From Monilinia fructicola (taxonomy: Eukaryota > Ascomycota > Leotiomycetes > Helotiales > Sclerotiniaceae), in the NCBI GenBank assembly GCA_008692225.1, contig VICG01000001.1, forward strand, positions 546,501 to 610,500: a DNA stretch of 64,000 nt, in the 5' to 3' direction. This document shows, piece after piece, positions 48,005 to 61,300 of the stretch. The first letter of the stretch is position 1. Each line of letters starts with the position of its first letter. A program made the position numbers and the translations under genes. Under the pieces are notes generated by a model, which was not told the origin of the DNA, ran no database searches, and worked only from the letters and a program-made list of their open reading frames with translations.

Positions 48005-48997
48005 AAAGATCACAAGATTTTTGCTTGCCTCTGTACATAAATTCCAATAGAGGTGAGAAGGGGATCTGGCGATGATCGCATCTAGGTGGAGATCGGTCAG
48101 TCATTTATTTTGACTGTTTGTAGAAGTACGGATAGTAAAATTAGAATATATGTACGTTATTATTGCTAATGCCATGATGTACATATGGTTTAGTGCCTCT
48201 GTCACAGAAAACAAGTCTTTAGATTATTCAATACTGCAAGTGCCGTGTAATCTTGAAGGGGCTTTACTGAAGATTTTTTTACGCCTAGATTGTGATCTGG
48301 TATAATGTCCTTGAGAATATTTCGATGTGTTTTTGGAATTCGTTGGCTTGGTTCGAATGATACCACAATGTGACAACACGATCGAAAATGATTTCATTGA
48401 TCTCACTGAGACCCTTGTCATATTGTTTATTTGATTTGATTTTGATGTACGCATATCTTCTCTTAATCCGCGAAAGATAAATGGCCTATACATACATCAA
48501 ATTTCCTGGGCGTTTGTGTCGGTGGGTGTATTCGGTGCAGGAATTGTTGCATGCTCATATAATATCAAAAATTGGAGCGTTGGTCAATTCCGCTGGCTCT
48601 GAAAACGGTGGGTTTGCTAGTATACTATCCACTTCTTTGGGAATAGTAAATGCATCTTTCCTATATGGCTAATGATAGCAATTTCTGTGACGCGGTCTTC
48701 CGCTCGTTGACCAGCTGGCTAAGCGTCGTCAATAACATGGGTGCATATGCAGATCGATAGGAGCTTTGCATGGTCTCAGAAAAGAAATAGATTCTTTTTT
48801 GGCCTTATTTCTATATGTCCAAATCTCGCCAGAATGTTTCATGCTTCAGAATAAAATAATGCATCCCATAAGCTCGAAAGTCCTCCCATCATTCCACGAC
48901 AGTCATTTTATTTACCTTCAATAGCTAGTAAGTAGAAGCAGGAAGTTAATTCTTCCCTAATTCTTCTTCTGCGAAGTTGAAAGCTAATAAAGAATAT
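48005..48997. other. Intergenic
   Basis: 3' flank of Mic60 and 5' flank of the 3CxxC gene. No feature recognised. Confidence 0.5.
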
Positions 48998-49668
48998 ATG
49001 GCCTTTTCAAAGCTCTTTTTATCCGCATGGAAAGAGTTACACATGATCCCCGCACTTTCCACCACAACGCCCCCCACCATCACAACAATCTCCCCTTACA
49101 ATCCAAGTTTTCCCCGATGAATCCGAACCACTCGAAGTAGAGCGACGGTCCGTCTATCCCTCCCTTCACCCCAACGTATCACAACTCCTAGATCAACACA
49201 ACCTCCACTACAACTTCCATCCTATTGATGATACCCAAACGTGCATCCGAGAACACGATACAAGCATCATGGGTCGCTTCGTCTGCTTCAACCCTTCATA
49301 CCCTAGACATGCATGGTCGAGCAAAAAAATCGCAATCAAAATTCGAATTTACGCGGGCTGTGAATACAATGTGAGGGTATACCATCAGCGCTGCAAGGGT
49401 TGCAATAGTCTCAGTCAGCCGGCGTTGAATCATTCATATGCGGAGAATGGCGTATCGGGTTAAAAGGTGGAATGGTATAGAGATGGAGCTTCCGTACTGT
49501 GAGGGAGCGGATAGTCGGAGGCCGCATGATAGGGTGTTGTGTGAGGGTTGCAGGGATGGGAGGTGTGGGGAAAAGGGGGAGGTTGAGGTTGAGGTTGAAG
49601 TTGGAGAGGTGTATTTGTTTTATTTTTTGGTAAGGTGGTGGTTGTGGGTTGGATTGGGGTTGTTTTGA
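48998..49668 (+). CDS. 3CxxC-type zinc-finger protein, two +1 frame interruptions
   Basis: A small protein with the zinc-binding 3CxxC arrangement seen in many fungal unknown proteins. Visible parts: MGRFVCFNPS...W, then a YHQRCKGCNSL knuckle and CEGCRDGRCGE near the end. The N-terminal 80 residues include LDQHNLHYNFHPIDD. The start is ATG 48998 (MAFSKLFLSAWKEL). The frame changes by +1 inside six C (49070-49075) and again at AA (49446-49447). Discounting one base at each place gives 669 nt (222 aa) and a continuous domain. The C-terminus has a short Glu-Val repeat coded by GAGGTT units, then a hydrophobic tail (FLVRWWLWVGLGLF) that may or may not be real. Function unknown. The interruptions resemble those in SAC1 and the chitinase. 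Confidence 0.7.
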
Positions 49669-51507
49669 GATTTTCGATTTAAGGGGGTGCGGGGATGAGG
49701 GGCTGGGTTGGGAATATGATCGAGGAAAGAGGTTGGAATTACAATGGGCTGCTTGATGTTAGAGGAGTTGGGAAAGAAGTTACGGGAGAGTGAAGATTTA
49801 TCTAATGCCCTGCTATGCATATGTGTCTCTGCTCTTACTCTCTTCATAGCTATTCAACAACGCCCACATTCCTTGCTTGTTATTCAAATCTCGACCTCGT
49901 TGTCATCTAAGCTTCGGTATGCAATAAAAGAGGCAGCTCAAATATCAGTGAACAGGAATGAGGCAGATGTATATTGATTACTTAATGTGTATAAAAATGA
50001 CCGCTAGTACATACGCATCTTTCAATGATTCTACGGCACTTTTCCATCCTCCGGCACGTTCCTTGAAATTCTATTCCCCTCAAGATCCTTCTTTACTTCC
50101 CTTTTTCATTCTCCACCATAACAAATCCGCCAATGCTGAAAGTCGTCGAAAATTCATCCACATCCGTATCACAAATCTCACAGATCATCACACGCATGGA
50201 AGTTCGCGATTATAACCTTAATCATTCTGGCCCACCTATGACCCTTCGCATGCTTTTCAAAGTCTTTCTCCCTTGCCCCTTTTCATCCTACACTGTTCTC
50301 TCCCAAAACTGTGCTCTCGCACACAGTTCTCCACCAAGCTACCCTCTCCCCAACCAAACCTGAGTCCACCATGGGACCCATTCCCGTATATAGAATAGTA
50401 TGTGGGTATGTCCATCATATACAATGGTACATCAACTCCATTCTGGTACTCCCTCCTGAACCATCTCATCCCACCTATTAACCGTATATTCATCGTTCCT
50501 CACACGATGAATCAACATTTCTTCCTGCACCGGTTGACAAATCCACAACTCGCGCCAGCTTGCATCGGATATACGATAGACACTTTCGATTTAGATAGAC
50601 AAGCTCTATTTCAATACAATGGAAGCATCTTGACCACACATGCCTGCTTGTTCGGTAGCGTATCAAGCTAGAGATTCCTGGGCAAGAAGGGGGTTAAGCG
50701 TAAGTCCTGGGTTCTGGGTAAGGCACCTGAAAGATATCCTTTTTCGAAAAGGGTAGAAGCTTAGATGATCGTCGGCCAAGATCTAGAGAATCGTAAGAAA
50801 GGGGGGTGGGAGGGGGGAGAGTCTTCACACGAGAGGGAGGAATATTTTAGCGAGGAGCTCGCATGTTTGCATGGATATTTTCACATGTTTGAGAAATTGC
50901 GGAATCTCGATGGCAGCTTGCGATTACCAACTCGATACTGAATCTGTGAGAACGGTGAGTGAAAGGATATAATACGTGTAGATGAACCCAGGGAGCGGAG
51001 TAACGCCACGTGACCTAACCTCAAGCACCAATCAGGCGAATTTTATTTCCTCTCCAGTTTCTGACCACAACATGTGTAACATGATTGACACTGGTCACCG
51101 TTTGTGGGAAAGGATATGATGCTCTCGAGGGAATGAGTCATTCAACTTGTTATTTCATGTCTGAAGCTCTGATTCATTTGAAGGCGCATCAATTTGCAGG
51201 AAAGAGATGCTGTACTGCATGAAAAGTCTCTTTGTTTTAAAGATGTGAGTCAGGCCGACCGAGAAGTCGCAAAGCGGTAACGAGTCTTGAGTCTCATGAG
51301 GCGTCTTGGTATTTTTCATTCGTCCGTATTTAATATCAAAGACCCTCGATCTGGAATTGAATGCCATTAGTATCAGGTTCGCACTTAAATCTAATTGTTA
51401 TTTCTCACCGGTTTCATTCTTGTGTTCCATCTTATTCAATTGTTTGTCGTTTGTTTGTTTGTTGACGAACGGATTGGCTTCAAACCGCAACGGAAGCGAG
51501 AGGGAAA
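49669..51507. other. Intergenic, no feature recognised
   Basis: Several overlapping short frames (49744-50671) with no domain. Upstream flank of the ABCF gene at the end. Confidence 0.45.
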
Positions 51508-54023
51508 ATGATGTCGCGGGGAGAATCAGCAACCGCGATTTTATGTTCGTGTAAACAAACCAGATTCCATATTGAGAATCCGGTCTATCAGGAGGTAACT
51601 CGTAGCATTCTCTCTTGGCAACATCTCAACATCATCTTTTCTTTGGGAAATGAATTCTGATGAATGGATGTCGTAGCTCGATATCGAAGGTTTAAACATC
51701 ACGGTTACATCTACATCTTCATCTTCAGCAAGATCCGGTGCAAAACCAAAAGGGAAATCGAGAGCAGAAGGACTGGAAATACTATCCAATGCAAGTTTGA
51801 AACTCAAGGCTGGGATATGCTATGCATTGATTGGAAGGAACGGGACGGGAAAATCAAGTATGTCATTCCATGCCAAGTCAAAAATCAGAGGGCCAATTAA
51901 TGAGACGTGTGATACAGCCTTGTTGAAAGCCATTGCGGAAAAATTGATTCCTGGAATTCCTGTACAAACTAGGATTTCTATCTTGCAACAAACAGATGCA
52001 GATTTGAAGAAGGTCCATGATGTGGAAGGGAGTGAAGAGAATGCTAATTCTGGGGAAGAGAGGGGAAGCAAGCTGTCGATATTGGAAGACGTTATCGACA
52101 GGGCTACCTCGAGAAATGAAATCCAGCATGAAATCAATGGTATGTCTTGACATTGCGATGTTTGAATAGGTACTTTGGGTACTAATAGAGACCCTAGTAT
52201 TATTGAAAGCTATGGATAGTCAAGAAGATCCATTGACCCCTATACGTGCGCTTCGTCAAGTTCAACACGAAAGACTGAAGAAGGAACTATTCGAAAAGGA
52301 CAAGGATGCTAGACTAAGGAGTGGAACACGTGGTATGGCAGCACGGAAAGCATTGATTGCCTTTGAGAAGACGATTGCGGAGTCTGAAGAACGGTAAGTG
52401 CTTGTGGCCCAGATAGACACGGAACTTCTAATTCAAAGTACAGTATCAGCCAAAAGAGTGAAGATATTAGTGAGGCTACAATCAAGGAAGAGACAGATCT
52501 AGCAGCTGAACTTCTTGCAGAGCTGCAATTACAGCTGGAACCCACCAGACTCGCTGACATCGAGGTCAAAGCACGAAACATCCTCGTGGGTTTAGGATTT
52601 CCAAAAGGAAATTTAGATAAACCAGTCAATACTTTATCTGGAGGATGGAGGATGCGCACCAATCTCGCATCTATACTCCTCCAGCCAACCGACATTTTAA
52701 TCCTCGATGAACCAACCAATTTCCTCGACCTCCTGGGCATAATCTGGCTGCAGAAACATCTCGCGAAGCTCCAAGAATCCGTTCCCAATCCCCCGACCAT
52801 CATAATCGTCTCGCACGATCGCGATTTCATCACCGCCACATCTCAAGAGCTTATCATTCTCCGCACCCAAGCCCTGACTTACTTCCGCGGCTCCCTCCCC
52901 ACGTACGAATCGTCCATTCGCGAAAAAACCCTCTACCTAACCCGCATGCGCGACGCGCAAGAAAAGCAAAAATCCCACATGCAACAAACCATCCAACAAA
53001 ACATCAAGCAAGGAAAAGCCGCCGGTGATGAGAATAAACTCCGCCAAGCTAAGTCCAGACAGAAGAAATTAGATAATAGGATGGGCATGGAAGTGAGCGC
53101 CAAAGGAACAAGATTCAAACTGAATCGCGATCTAAGTGGCTACCATCTGAAAGCTAGAGAAGATATTGAGATTCCGCCCGAGGAGAGGGCTATCTCGATG
53201 ACCTTTCCTTTGGCTCCCGATTTGCGATTTCCGGGCCCATTGATTTCTTTGGATGACGTCTCATTTCGATATCCTGGTACTGAGTCCTCCAAAACGAAGA
53301 CGGCCCCTACACCGTTCGTTTTTGGAACATGTTCATCTGACAGTTCATATGGGTGATCGGATAGGAATCGTAGGGCTAAACGGAAGTGGCAAATCAACGC
53401 TCCTGTCACTACTTACCGGAACGGCTAAGCCCACCAATGGAATCATGGCCAAGCATCCTCGGTTGAGACTGGCCTACTATTCTCAGCATTCCGTGGAAGA
53501 TCTCCAAGCACTTTCACGTCACTCACCTGAGCTTACAGCTCTCTCGCTGATGACGTCGGATGCTGAAGGGTTGCTCAATGAACAGGAGGTTCGTGGGGTC
53601 TTAGGTGGGTTAGGTTTACAAGGTCGTATCGCGTCAGATGTTCCGATCAACAAGCTTTCTGGTGGACAGCTTGTAAGATTAGCATTAGCGAGGTTGGTGT
53701 GGAAAGAACCGCAGTTATTGGTTTTGGATGAAGTCACGACGCACTTGGATTTTTGGACGGTGAGAGCTGTAGGTGAGGTGATGAGAGGGTGGAATGGAGG
53801 GGTTGTGGTGGTCAGTCATGATCGGTGGTTGATAAGGAAGGTGGTTGAAGGGTGGAGAGAAGGGAAAGAGGATGAGGGGGACGAAGATGAGGACGAGGAA
53901 GAACAAGAGCAGAGGAGGAGGCTGGTTTATTTGGTTAAAGGAGGTGAGGTAGAGGTCCTTGAGGGTGGCGTGGGAGAGTTTGAGGGAAGCCTGGAGAAAA
54001 AAGTTGAGAAGCTGATGAGATGA
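51508..54023 (+). CDS. ABCF-family ATPase (twin ABC domains, no membrane segment), one +1 interruption
   Basis: A soluble ABC protein of the F subfamily, a group linked to ribosomes and translation (for example Gcn20, Arb1, New1). Inferred exons: 51508-51594, 51677-51857, 51918-52139, 52198-52393 and 52444-54023, all GT/AG and in phase. First ABC domain: Walker A GRNGTGKS split by an intron, Q-loop ILQQTD, signature LSGGWRMR, Walker B LILDEPTNFLD, H-loop VSHDRDF. A charged linker with KQGKAAGDENKLRQAKSRQK follows. Second domain: Walker A GLNGSGKST, signature LSGGQLVRLALARL, Walker B LLVLDEVTTHLD, H-loop SHDRW. The C-terminus is Glu/Asp-rich. At five T (53319-53323) the frame moves by +1 between TAPTPFV and EHVHLTVHMGDR; discounting one T gives about 754 aa. 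The N-terminal exon and start are the least certain. Confidence 0.85.
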
Positions 54024-54185
54024 TGAGGTGATTGGATTATGTTTCGTGTCACAAATCCATGTTCACATGCACCACTATTCCAAGATCAAAAAAACAAGTC
54101 CTCACATCTCACACATCACCGTCACTCTTAATCAAAGGGGCTGAGAAACTCACCTTTACAGAATGGCTGTCCCGGCAGCTTTGTA

Positions 54186-54240
54186 ATAATGTATTTGTTG
54201 GTGTGCTTTTCGCTTTTTGGTGGCTTGTTAAGCCGGGGTT
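54186..54240. repeat. Dispersed repeat, copy 2 (first block only)
   Basis: Contains ATGTATTTGTTGGTGTGC and CTTTTTGGTGG, matching the start of copies 1 and 3. Confidence 0.45.
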
Positions 54241-55744
54241 CCTTTTTTTTTGGCATTTTATCCTTTCTTGATTCATTACGTCGTGACCGGGCTATATACA
54301 ATTGCATAAACAAACTCGCATTCAATCAAATATCCTATGTACAAATGAAAGGTGCTTTTGTGACATATCGGAGGCAACCTCGATATACCCTATTCTTGAA
54401 CACATATGTGAATCAAAGATACAAGTGATATCTGGCTGCTTACCTGGCGTGTCATGTCGCTTGAGTGGGGGCTCGCCGTGCAGATATGTTAAGATTTGCC
54501 AGGGGGCACGTTTCTGCTGCGATCTGTACTTTCTCTGGATGTTGGCATTGTATCGTTTGGATCCGTCGAACGTACCACGCTGTACACAGTAAACGATCTT
54601 GATAATGATAATAATAATATAGAAACGAACTAGACCTGAGAATGCTTGACGATGCGGATGGTTGGATTTGCGGAATTGCATGCAGTCGGCTGAGCATAGG
54701 CTAGATTCGAAACCGTATATATGTCGGGCTGGACACAGATGGAAAGAGCATACTGGATGCACCTGGCATGGTATGCTCTCCTAGAAAAGGGACTCTCTAT
54801 TCGATATATAGTCGTTAAGGGTTAACGGTAGAGACTTTTCTTTTTCCTGTCATCTTTATCTAGGGGTCTCCGTCAGCATTTTTGGGGAAATTCTGAAATT
54901 TGAGGTGAGTGGTTGACTGCGAGACTAGAGTGAGGACATTTGTTTCTTTTGTTTGCTGTATGTGATTGTATCGATTATTAAGTATGTATATCTTATGGCG
55001 ATGTATGTAGAAGGGACATTGGTGTTGTGTGAGCGAAGGAGGTGAGAAGTAGAAAGGGTGATGGGATGAAGTTGCTTTAAGGTTTGTTTGGTCTTTATAA
55101 ATGATGAGTGTGCGGCGATCAGGACGGTAATTAGCGAAAATATGATTTCCATGGATATTCCACTGTTCCTAATTTCCTCCCAGTATAGAGAATAAGGGAT
55201 GAATACTTTTCTCCTCTACCAGCTGCAGGCTGCATCAACCAATCTGTTTTTCAGGATCCATGGATGCAATACTACCATGGAAACAACCAGTACCATGGCG
55301 AGAACAGGCATACCTTGGTCAAGATTGATGATGAGGTTCTTTGTATCCAGTCTTCGTTCTTTGAACTTCATCATTGCCATCCAAATCTTTTGAGATCTTC
55401 AGCTCAACACGTCGAAAATCAAATATGCTAATCTACACTTCCTTTCTCAATTTTGAGCTGAGGAAATCATATCCATATCTTGCACAACATATAAAACCGA
55501 CATCATGGATCGATATAGCATCACTCAAGATGGAACCAAAAGAAGTACAAAAAAAATACAAAAAAAGTAGTTCTCAGTTCTTGATATCAAGTATCAAGTG
55601 TCAAATCTCAAATCTCAAATCTCGGTTCTCATAGCTCACAAGTCTGTCACAATTGATGATGGAATGAAGGAAGGAAGGAAACTTACCCTTTTCAGGATTA
55701 TACCGGCTGAGAAGATCTTCAATCAGACAGATCAGTTGAGTTAG

Positions 55745-56035
55745 AATGTATTTGTTGGGTTGCTTTATGCTTTTTGGTGGGTTTGGTCGTTGCTGATATA
55801 TGCGAAGTACCTGAGTCGTGTGTCGGGGTACCTGAGTCGCAACGGAGTACCGGAATGGAATACCTGAGTCGTGCTGCAGAGGATTTGTTGTGCTCTGCAG
55901 GAGTACCGGATGTATTTTCGAAAAACTTTGATGGTGTTGGCGTTATTCGATAAGAGGGATACCGGAGGGGTTACCAGAGGGGTTACCAGACGAATTGGTG
56001 GGTTTCTGTAGATGGATGTTAGCATTTTTCGAAAT
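55745..56035. repeat. Dispersed repeat, copy 3, with short tandem repeats inside
   Basis: Starts with ATGTATTTGTTGGGTTGC and ATGCTTTTTGGTGGG, ends with TTTGATGGTGTTGGCGTT and ATGTTAGCAT, matching both ends of copy 1. The interior carries three copies of TACCTGAGTCG (about 55809-55873) and repeated ACCGGA and GGGGTTACCAGA blocks absent from copy 1. Confidence 0.5.
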
Positions 56036-56831
56036 GGAATCCGAAGCAAGTGATAGACATGTTGGGCCATGAGAACTTGAGAGTTTGATTTGTTTTTGAA
56101 TGAGTCGCGCTAACTTGAGTTTTGTCGTTGGGTTTCTGATGATGGTGAATTGAGGATGGCATAAGATGGCCTTTGGAACATGAGATGAGACTTTGGGTAT
56201 ATTAGATGGGAGAAAGTACTTTCTCGTCGTATTTTAAATCTGATTCTTTTTTCCTGCTCCTGCGTCCTTTTGAGAATTCTGAGTTCCCATTGGAGGTTTT
56301 CTTTTGAAATTGTTTATGATAATTATTGTCACACATCTTCAGATATTGAGATTTCCAACTGACTGACTGATCTATAAGTCATTCACTTGAAGTCATCTCC
56401 TCCCCCTGACGTCTGATATCTGTACTACTTCAATCTAAATGCATAATCTGTCTATATGTCCATCATGCAAGAGAATGGAGAATAAGTACAATCATTAAAT
56501 GGTATTTGATACCTTGATACTCGAATCCATCTTGCGATTTTCTACGTAGGATTGAAAGAGTTGCACGGTTTAAGATAGCATCAATAACATTTGCCGACCA
56601 AATCAAGCCATCAGTTTGATTATTGTGAGCTCCATCAGAAGTAACTGAATCATAAAACAAGAAAAGATGATTGTGATTTTGTCGTTGGATATCAAACTAC
56701 CTTCATTCTATTATGACCTAACTCTATCTTCACCCTCCGGATGGATCCCCAATTGCCGCAATACATCGCACCCTCACACCCTTCAAAAAACCCATCAAGC
56801 ATAAACCATCACCTCCCCAGTCTCCCACGCC

Positions 56832-57443
56832 ATGTGCACCCTCTGTCACAGGGTCTCTGCCATACAAACCATCGACTGCAGGCTCCTCAAACCCCTCATC
56901 ATACTAATCTCCAAGCTCCATCAGCGCATGGAACCCAACCTCGGAGACGCATTACTCCGTCGCGAAGAACGCATCCACACGATTCAAATGCGCTTGCGCG
57001 TTATACAGGCAGGTCCTCTAAGAAGTCTCATCAATGCCATTATCGCGGATTTGGAATCCGAATTGGGGAGGATAGAAGTGAGCAAGGTGGACCATCCCGC
57101 TTTTTGGACGGTGGGGAAATTGGATGATTTGACGGAGGTAGTCGGGCCGGATGAGAGTTCGAGTGTTAGGATGGGGAAGATGGTTAGGGAGAAGGGAGGT
57201 AGGAGGAATGGTGTGGAATCCCAGAAGACGGAAACGCGAGGCAAAGTCTTGAACCACAATACAGTTTCGATGGAACTTTCTCCAAGTGACCCAGAACAAC
57301 ATGATTCAATGTACGATCTTCACCCGCGCCCAGAGACTATCGAGTATTCCACCCAGCTGGTGGACGAATGGTTCGCAAAGCACGGCGAGGTTTTTCTAAG
57401 CGAGGGGCTTTTGCATCTCGCGACGGAACACACAGGAATATAA
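56832..57443 (+). CDS. Uncharacterised protein, 203 aa
   Basis: An intronless frame starting MCTLC. The first third is likely helical (LIILISKLHQRMEPNLGDAL and RREERIHTIQMRLRVIQ), then a loop with HPAFWTVGKLDDL, a charged stretch, and a C-terminus with YSTQLVDEWFAKHGEVFL. An overlapping upstream frame starting at 56741 (MDPQLPQYI) might encode the true N-terminus if a frame shift lies between, as in neighbouring genes; not resolved. No family recognised. Composition and length are compatible with a real gene. Confidence 0.55.
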   Translation: MCTLCHRVSAIQTIDCRLLKPLIILISKLHQRMEPNLGDALLRREERIHTIQMRLRVIQAGPLRSLINAIIADLESELGRIEVSKVDHPAFWTVGKLDDLTEVVGPDESSSVRMGKMVREKGGRRNGVESQKTETRGKVLNHNTVSMELSPSDPEQHDSMYDLHPRPETIEYSTQLVDEWFAKHGEVFLSEGLLHLATEHTGI

Positions 57444-58345
57444 CAGAACAAATGCAACGGACGATCTTTGACAAATTTCGATGAGTTTCTAGGTAGAAGT
57501 TAGATGAGTTCGTTGATGTAAATATCATATACTCGAATATTGTGCAATGCAAACGATCAAAGTGATGGAGCCATAGCTTTCGAGGTCTTATTCGATGCAG
57601 ATCCTCGATTTTCTTTAGCCACAAGCGAACAATCAAGGCTTATTCCAACTGTAAGTCTCTGGTGGTCTCAACCTTTTAGTTTATAACATCGAAAATTGCC
57701 AGCTTTAGATGTGTATCATTAATCATCAACCAAGGCTAGCAAATGTCCCTAGTCGATTAACCCAAGTATACCCGTCCAACAATTTTTTATTCAAGAAGCT
57801 GGCAAATACCGGGGAAGCAGTTTAAATCCTCGACAGTACCATACCAGATGACAAAGATATCTCTCTAAACAGTACACCAGTGCATTGCGGGAGTCATCCA
57901 AGATTGTTAAGGGAGATGGTCGAAAAAGTTGGAGTTTCTTCGTCTCCTTCGTTGTCAGGTCTTTATGCTAGAGATTTGGCGTCGATATCTGATATACAGA
58001 CTTGAATTGGTCATTCATTATTCCTTCCAGTGCCAATTTCCCAAATTCGCTCCTCATAACCGCGATTTTGGGGAGTTTCTCATTATTGTTTCCCAGATAT
58101 TTAAAACATGCCACTCTACCCGGTATATTCATATGGCAAGCCTGAGAATGATCATCACCGCTGATCTTAACTCTATGTTTTCTCTGCACATGCTTAATTT
58201 ATTGAACGTCAAGAGAAAAAGGGAAACGATACCGAATTATAGTATGCAGATAAAGAAATTTGTAAGGAGGTTAGATTTCATAAAAAAAATGTTGACTCAA
58301 AGAAGAATTTCTCTATCTTACAATACATACATAAATCATCATCAT
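57444..58345. other. Intergenic between converging genes
   Basis: 3' flanks of the 203-aa gene (plus) and the chitinase (minus). An ORF at 57929-58357 lacks support. Confidence 0.5.
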
Positions 58346-61300
58346 CTAAACGATTAAAAAGCCCAAAACAACACAAACTACCGCAGCACATATCCCCATC
58401 TTCCCCATTGCCCTATCTGCACCCCCCTCAAACGTCAAAGCCGTTGGACTCGGCACCGCAGATTTAGTAATCTCGCTCTCTGCTTTGATAACATATGAAC
58501 TGGGTTTAGCTACACGAGTAGCAGATGCCGATCCGGTTGCCAAGAGGGTCCCATTGCTAGTACCATAGGGTGGTACCAGACTAGTTGGTGCTACTGGAAC
58601 GGGGACGACAGTGATTGTGGATGGGGCGATGATGGCGGAGATTGTTGTACTTTGGGAGTTGATTAGGGTGGAGATTGTGGTTGTGTAGATATTTGCTGGA
58701 GGAATAGCTTCTGATGTAGGGGTTGGTGACACCCCAGAGGCGGAGGATGCTCCACCAACGGGAATCGAACTTAAAACTCCAGCAGAGGAAGCGGCAGAAG
58801 GGGCTTTTGAACTGGGGATTGATGCTGATGACTCATTTGGAATGGGAATGGAGGTCTCAACACCAGCCGCAGAAGAAACATATGAAGCGGAGACTGATGA
58901 TGCTAATCCAGCAACAGATGAAAGTGGCTTCTAGACTGGGGACTGTTGATGATTCTATTGGTGCAGGGATGGAGGTCACAACACCAGCTACAGAAGAAGA
59001 TGCTAAAGCGGGGATGGATGGTGATCCAGCAACAGATGAAGATCCGGTAACGCGAACCGAGGTCAGAACACTAGCCGCAGAAGAGGCTTCTGAAGTAGGA
59101 ATATTGGTAGGAGCGCTCGACGCGGTAACTGGGCATACAGTGGTATAAGATGAGATAGTCTCGGTCGTTACTTGGCCGGTTCTGGCTGGACAGTCAGTTA
59201 CACTTGCGGCACATGATGTGATTGTGTAAACAGTGGTGATGTAGGCCGTGGAAGTAGTGTACTGAGCAACTGAAGTTATTGACTCGGCTCCAGATGAAAT
59301 TGATCCGGTGATGGAGGCGGAGCCAGTTGCTGATGATGTATATCCACTGCTGGTAGCGTGTTCGCTGCTTGTAACATACGCACTGCTGGTTGCCGATCCA
59401 GTTGATGTTTCACTAACACCGGTTGTCGAAGATCCCACCACGGTAGATTCAGTTGCAATGGATCCAGTTTTGGTTGGACTACTTGGCAAAACGGTGACAC
59501 CCTCAGCAGATGATGTAGAGCTAGGGGCTGGTTTGGTTCTCGAGTGGCCATAAGTAACGTTTCCATATGGTGCAGTAGAAGAAATGACAATGGAAGAAGT
59601 AGATCCTGGGTAGCTGGATGGGCCGGTTGATGATGTCTTGGTCTTGGTCTTCTTGGTTTTACTTTTGCAAGATTTGACACCAGTTCCGGAGGGCTTGCTG
59701 GGATATGGTATGCTAGAGTGCCCGGTGCCACTAACGGAAGACTTGGTAGGATATGGTTTGGTCGAGTGCCCGGTGCCAATAACAGAGGACTTTGTTGGAT
59801 ATGGTTTGGTCGAGTGTCCAGTACCAACCACAGAAGACTTGGAAGGGTATGGTTTGCTAGATTTCCCAGTTCCAATCACCACCGAATTAGTAGAATATGG
59901 TCCAGTCGAATAGGAACTGCTGCTGACAGTGAAATTAGATGAGTATCCTGGAGCAGTATAACCAGACGATGGCTTTGGTGATGACGTAGTCGAGGGTATT
60001 TTCGAGCTGCGGCTTGCTGTTGACTTGGAGGTATGACCTGTGAATATATAGCTTCCCGTTGGCTTAGAAGAATGCACTGGCAATGTGCCACTGCCTGCTG
60101 ACTTTGATGAATGAGTTGGGTGGGATGTCGCGTTGTGGGAATATCCTGGAACTGAATAGCCAGGTGACGACGGAGTCAGTGACACCAATGATGAGGATGG
60201 TGCTGCAGAGGTAGCTGGTTCCGAAAAAGTCGAAGATTGCACAGCTGAGGATTCTGGGGTCGATGGCGAGGTGGATGAGGAAGTAGTAGAAATTTCTTGT
60301 GAAGTCGATTGAGCAGCAGAAGACTCTGAAACTGATGCAGAGGTCAATGATGGAGTTACCAAGGCTTCCGAAGAAGTTGAAGATGGTGCAGCAGAAGATT
60401 TATATGAAGAAGTCAATGATTCAGAGGAGGTTGAGGACGGAGTGGCGCTACTTGAGGTGGCGGATGATTCAATCGACGACAGTGTACTAGAAGTAATCGG
60501 AACCTCTGATGTCGAGCTAGAACTACTAACAACTGTGCTAGAAGCCACTGAAGATGTGGATGTAGTAGTAGGTGCGTAAGAAGACAAACAAGACTTGACA
60601 AATCCGTGATATGACTGTCCATCAAGCTCGGCATCCGTATTCTCTTGAGAATATGTTGCCTCCCAAATCATAACACCCCCGAATTGAGGCTTATTATGAT
60701 AGGATTCAATCAAACTTCGTGCCTCAAGTGGGGAGATATAGTCGGTTGCAATTCCAGCTGAAGGGGAGCCGAGGAGACCAAGATAGATTGAGGCACCCGC
60801 ACTCGCGCCATTGTTGATAGTTGAGACCCATTGATCGTATGTGAATTCTGCTGAGTCTTCTTGTCCCGTCAAAAGCATAGTTGTCAACCCATTGACGAGC
60901 TGTGCACTGAGCCCATTGATTGTTATAGAACTGGATCCACAAAAGATCGAATTGGGCACCGGCGATCATGGCCCCCATACTTGGCTCAGGTAATGGACAT
61001 TGGGGAGCTCCTGAAATGAAGTATTTCTTTGAGGGATTTTCAGCGAAATGTTCCCGGAGCCTGTTGATCATTGCAATATAACCTTCGGAGGAATCTACTT
61101 TGATATTAGTCTAGTGTTAATATGAAAGTTTATCACGACCTGTCTTACCAGTAGGAGCGATTTCGATATCGAAATCAAACCCGTCAATATCAATATGAAT
61201 ATTGGGATCAGTGCCATAGTATCCGCCATCCATTGGTCTAATTCCGCCAGCATCCAGCCATGATTGCTTGAAAGGTCCATAACTTCCCCACAGGAAATCC

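Larger units (their letters stand above)
54024..56831. other. Intergenic with dispersed-repeat copies
   Basis: No gene recognised. Holds repeat copies 2 and 3 (listed separately). A minus-strand frame near 54452-54762 was not accepted because it has no domain and overlaps frames in other registers. Confidence 0.45.

Noticed and set aside
59276..60634. Long alternative frames on both strands inside the chitinase tail
   Set aside because: The low-complexity repetitive coding sequence keeps other frames open; the GH18 frame with signal peptide and anchor explains the locus.
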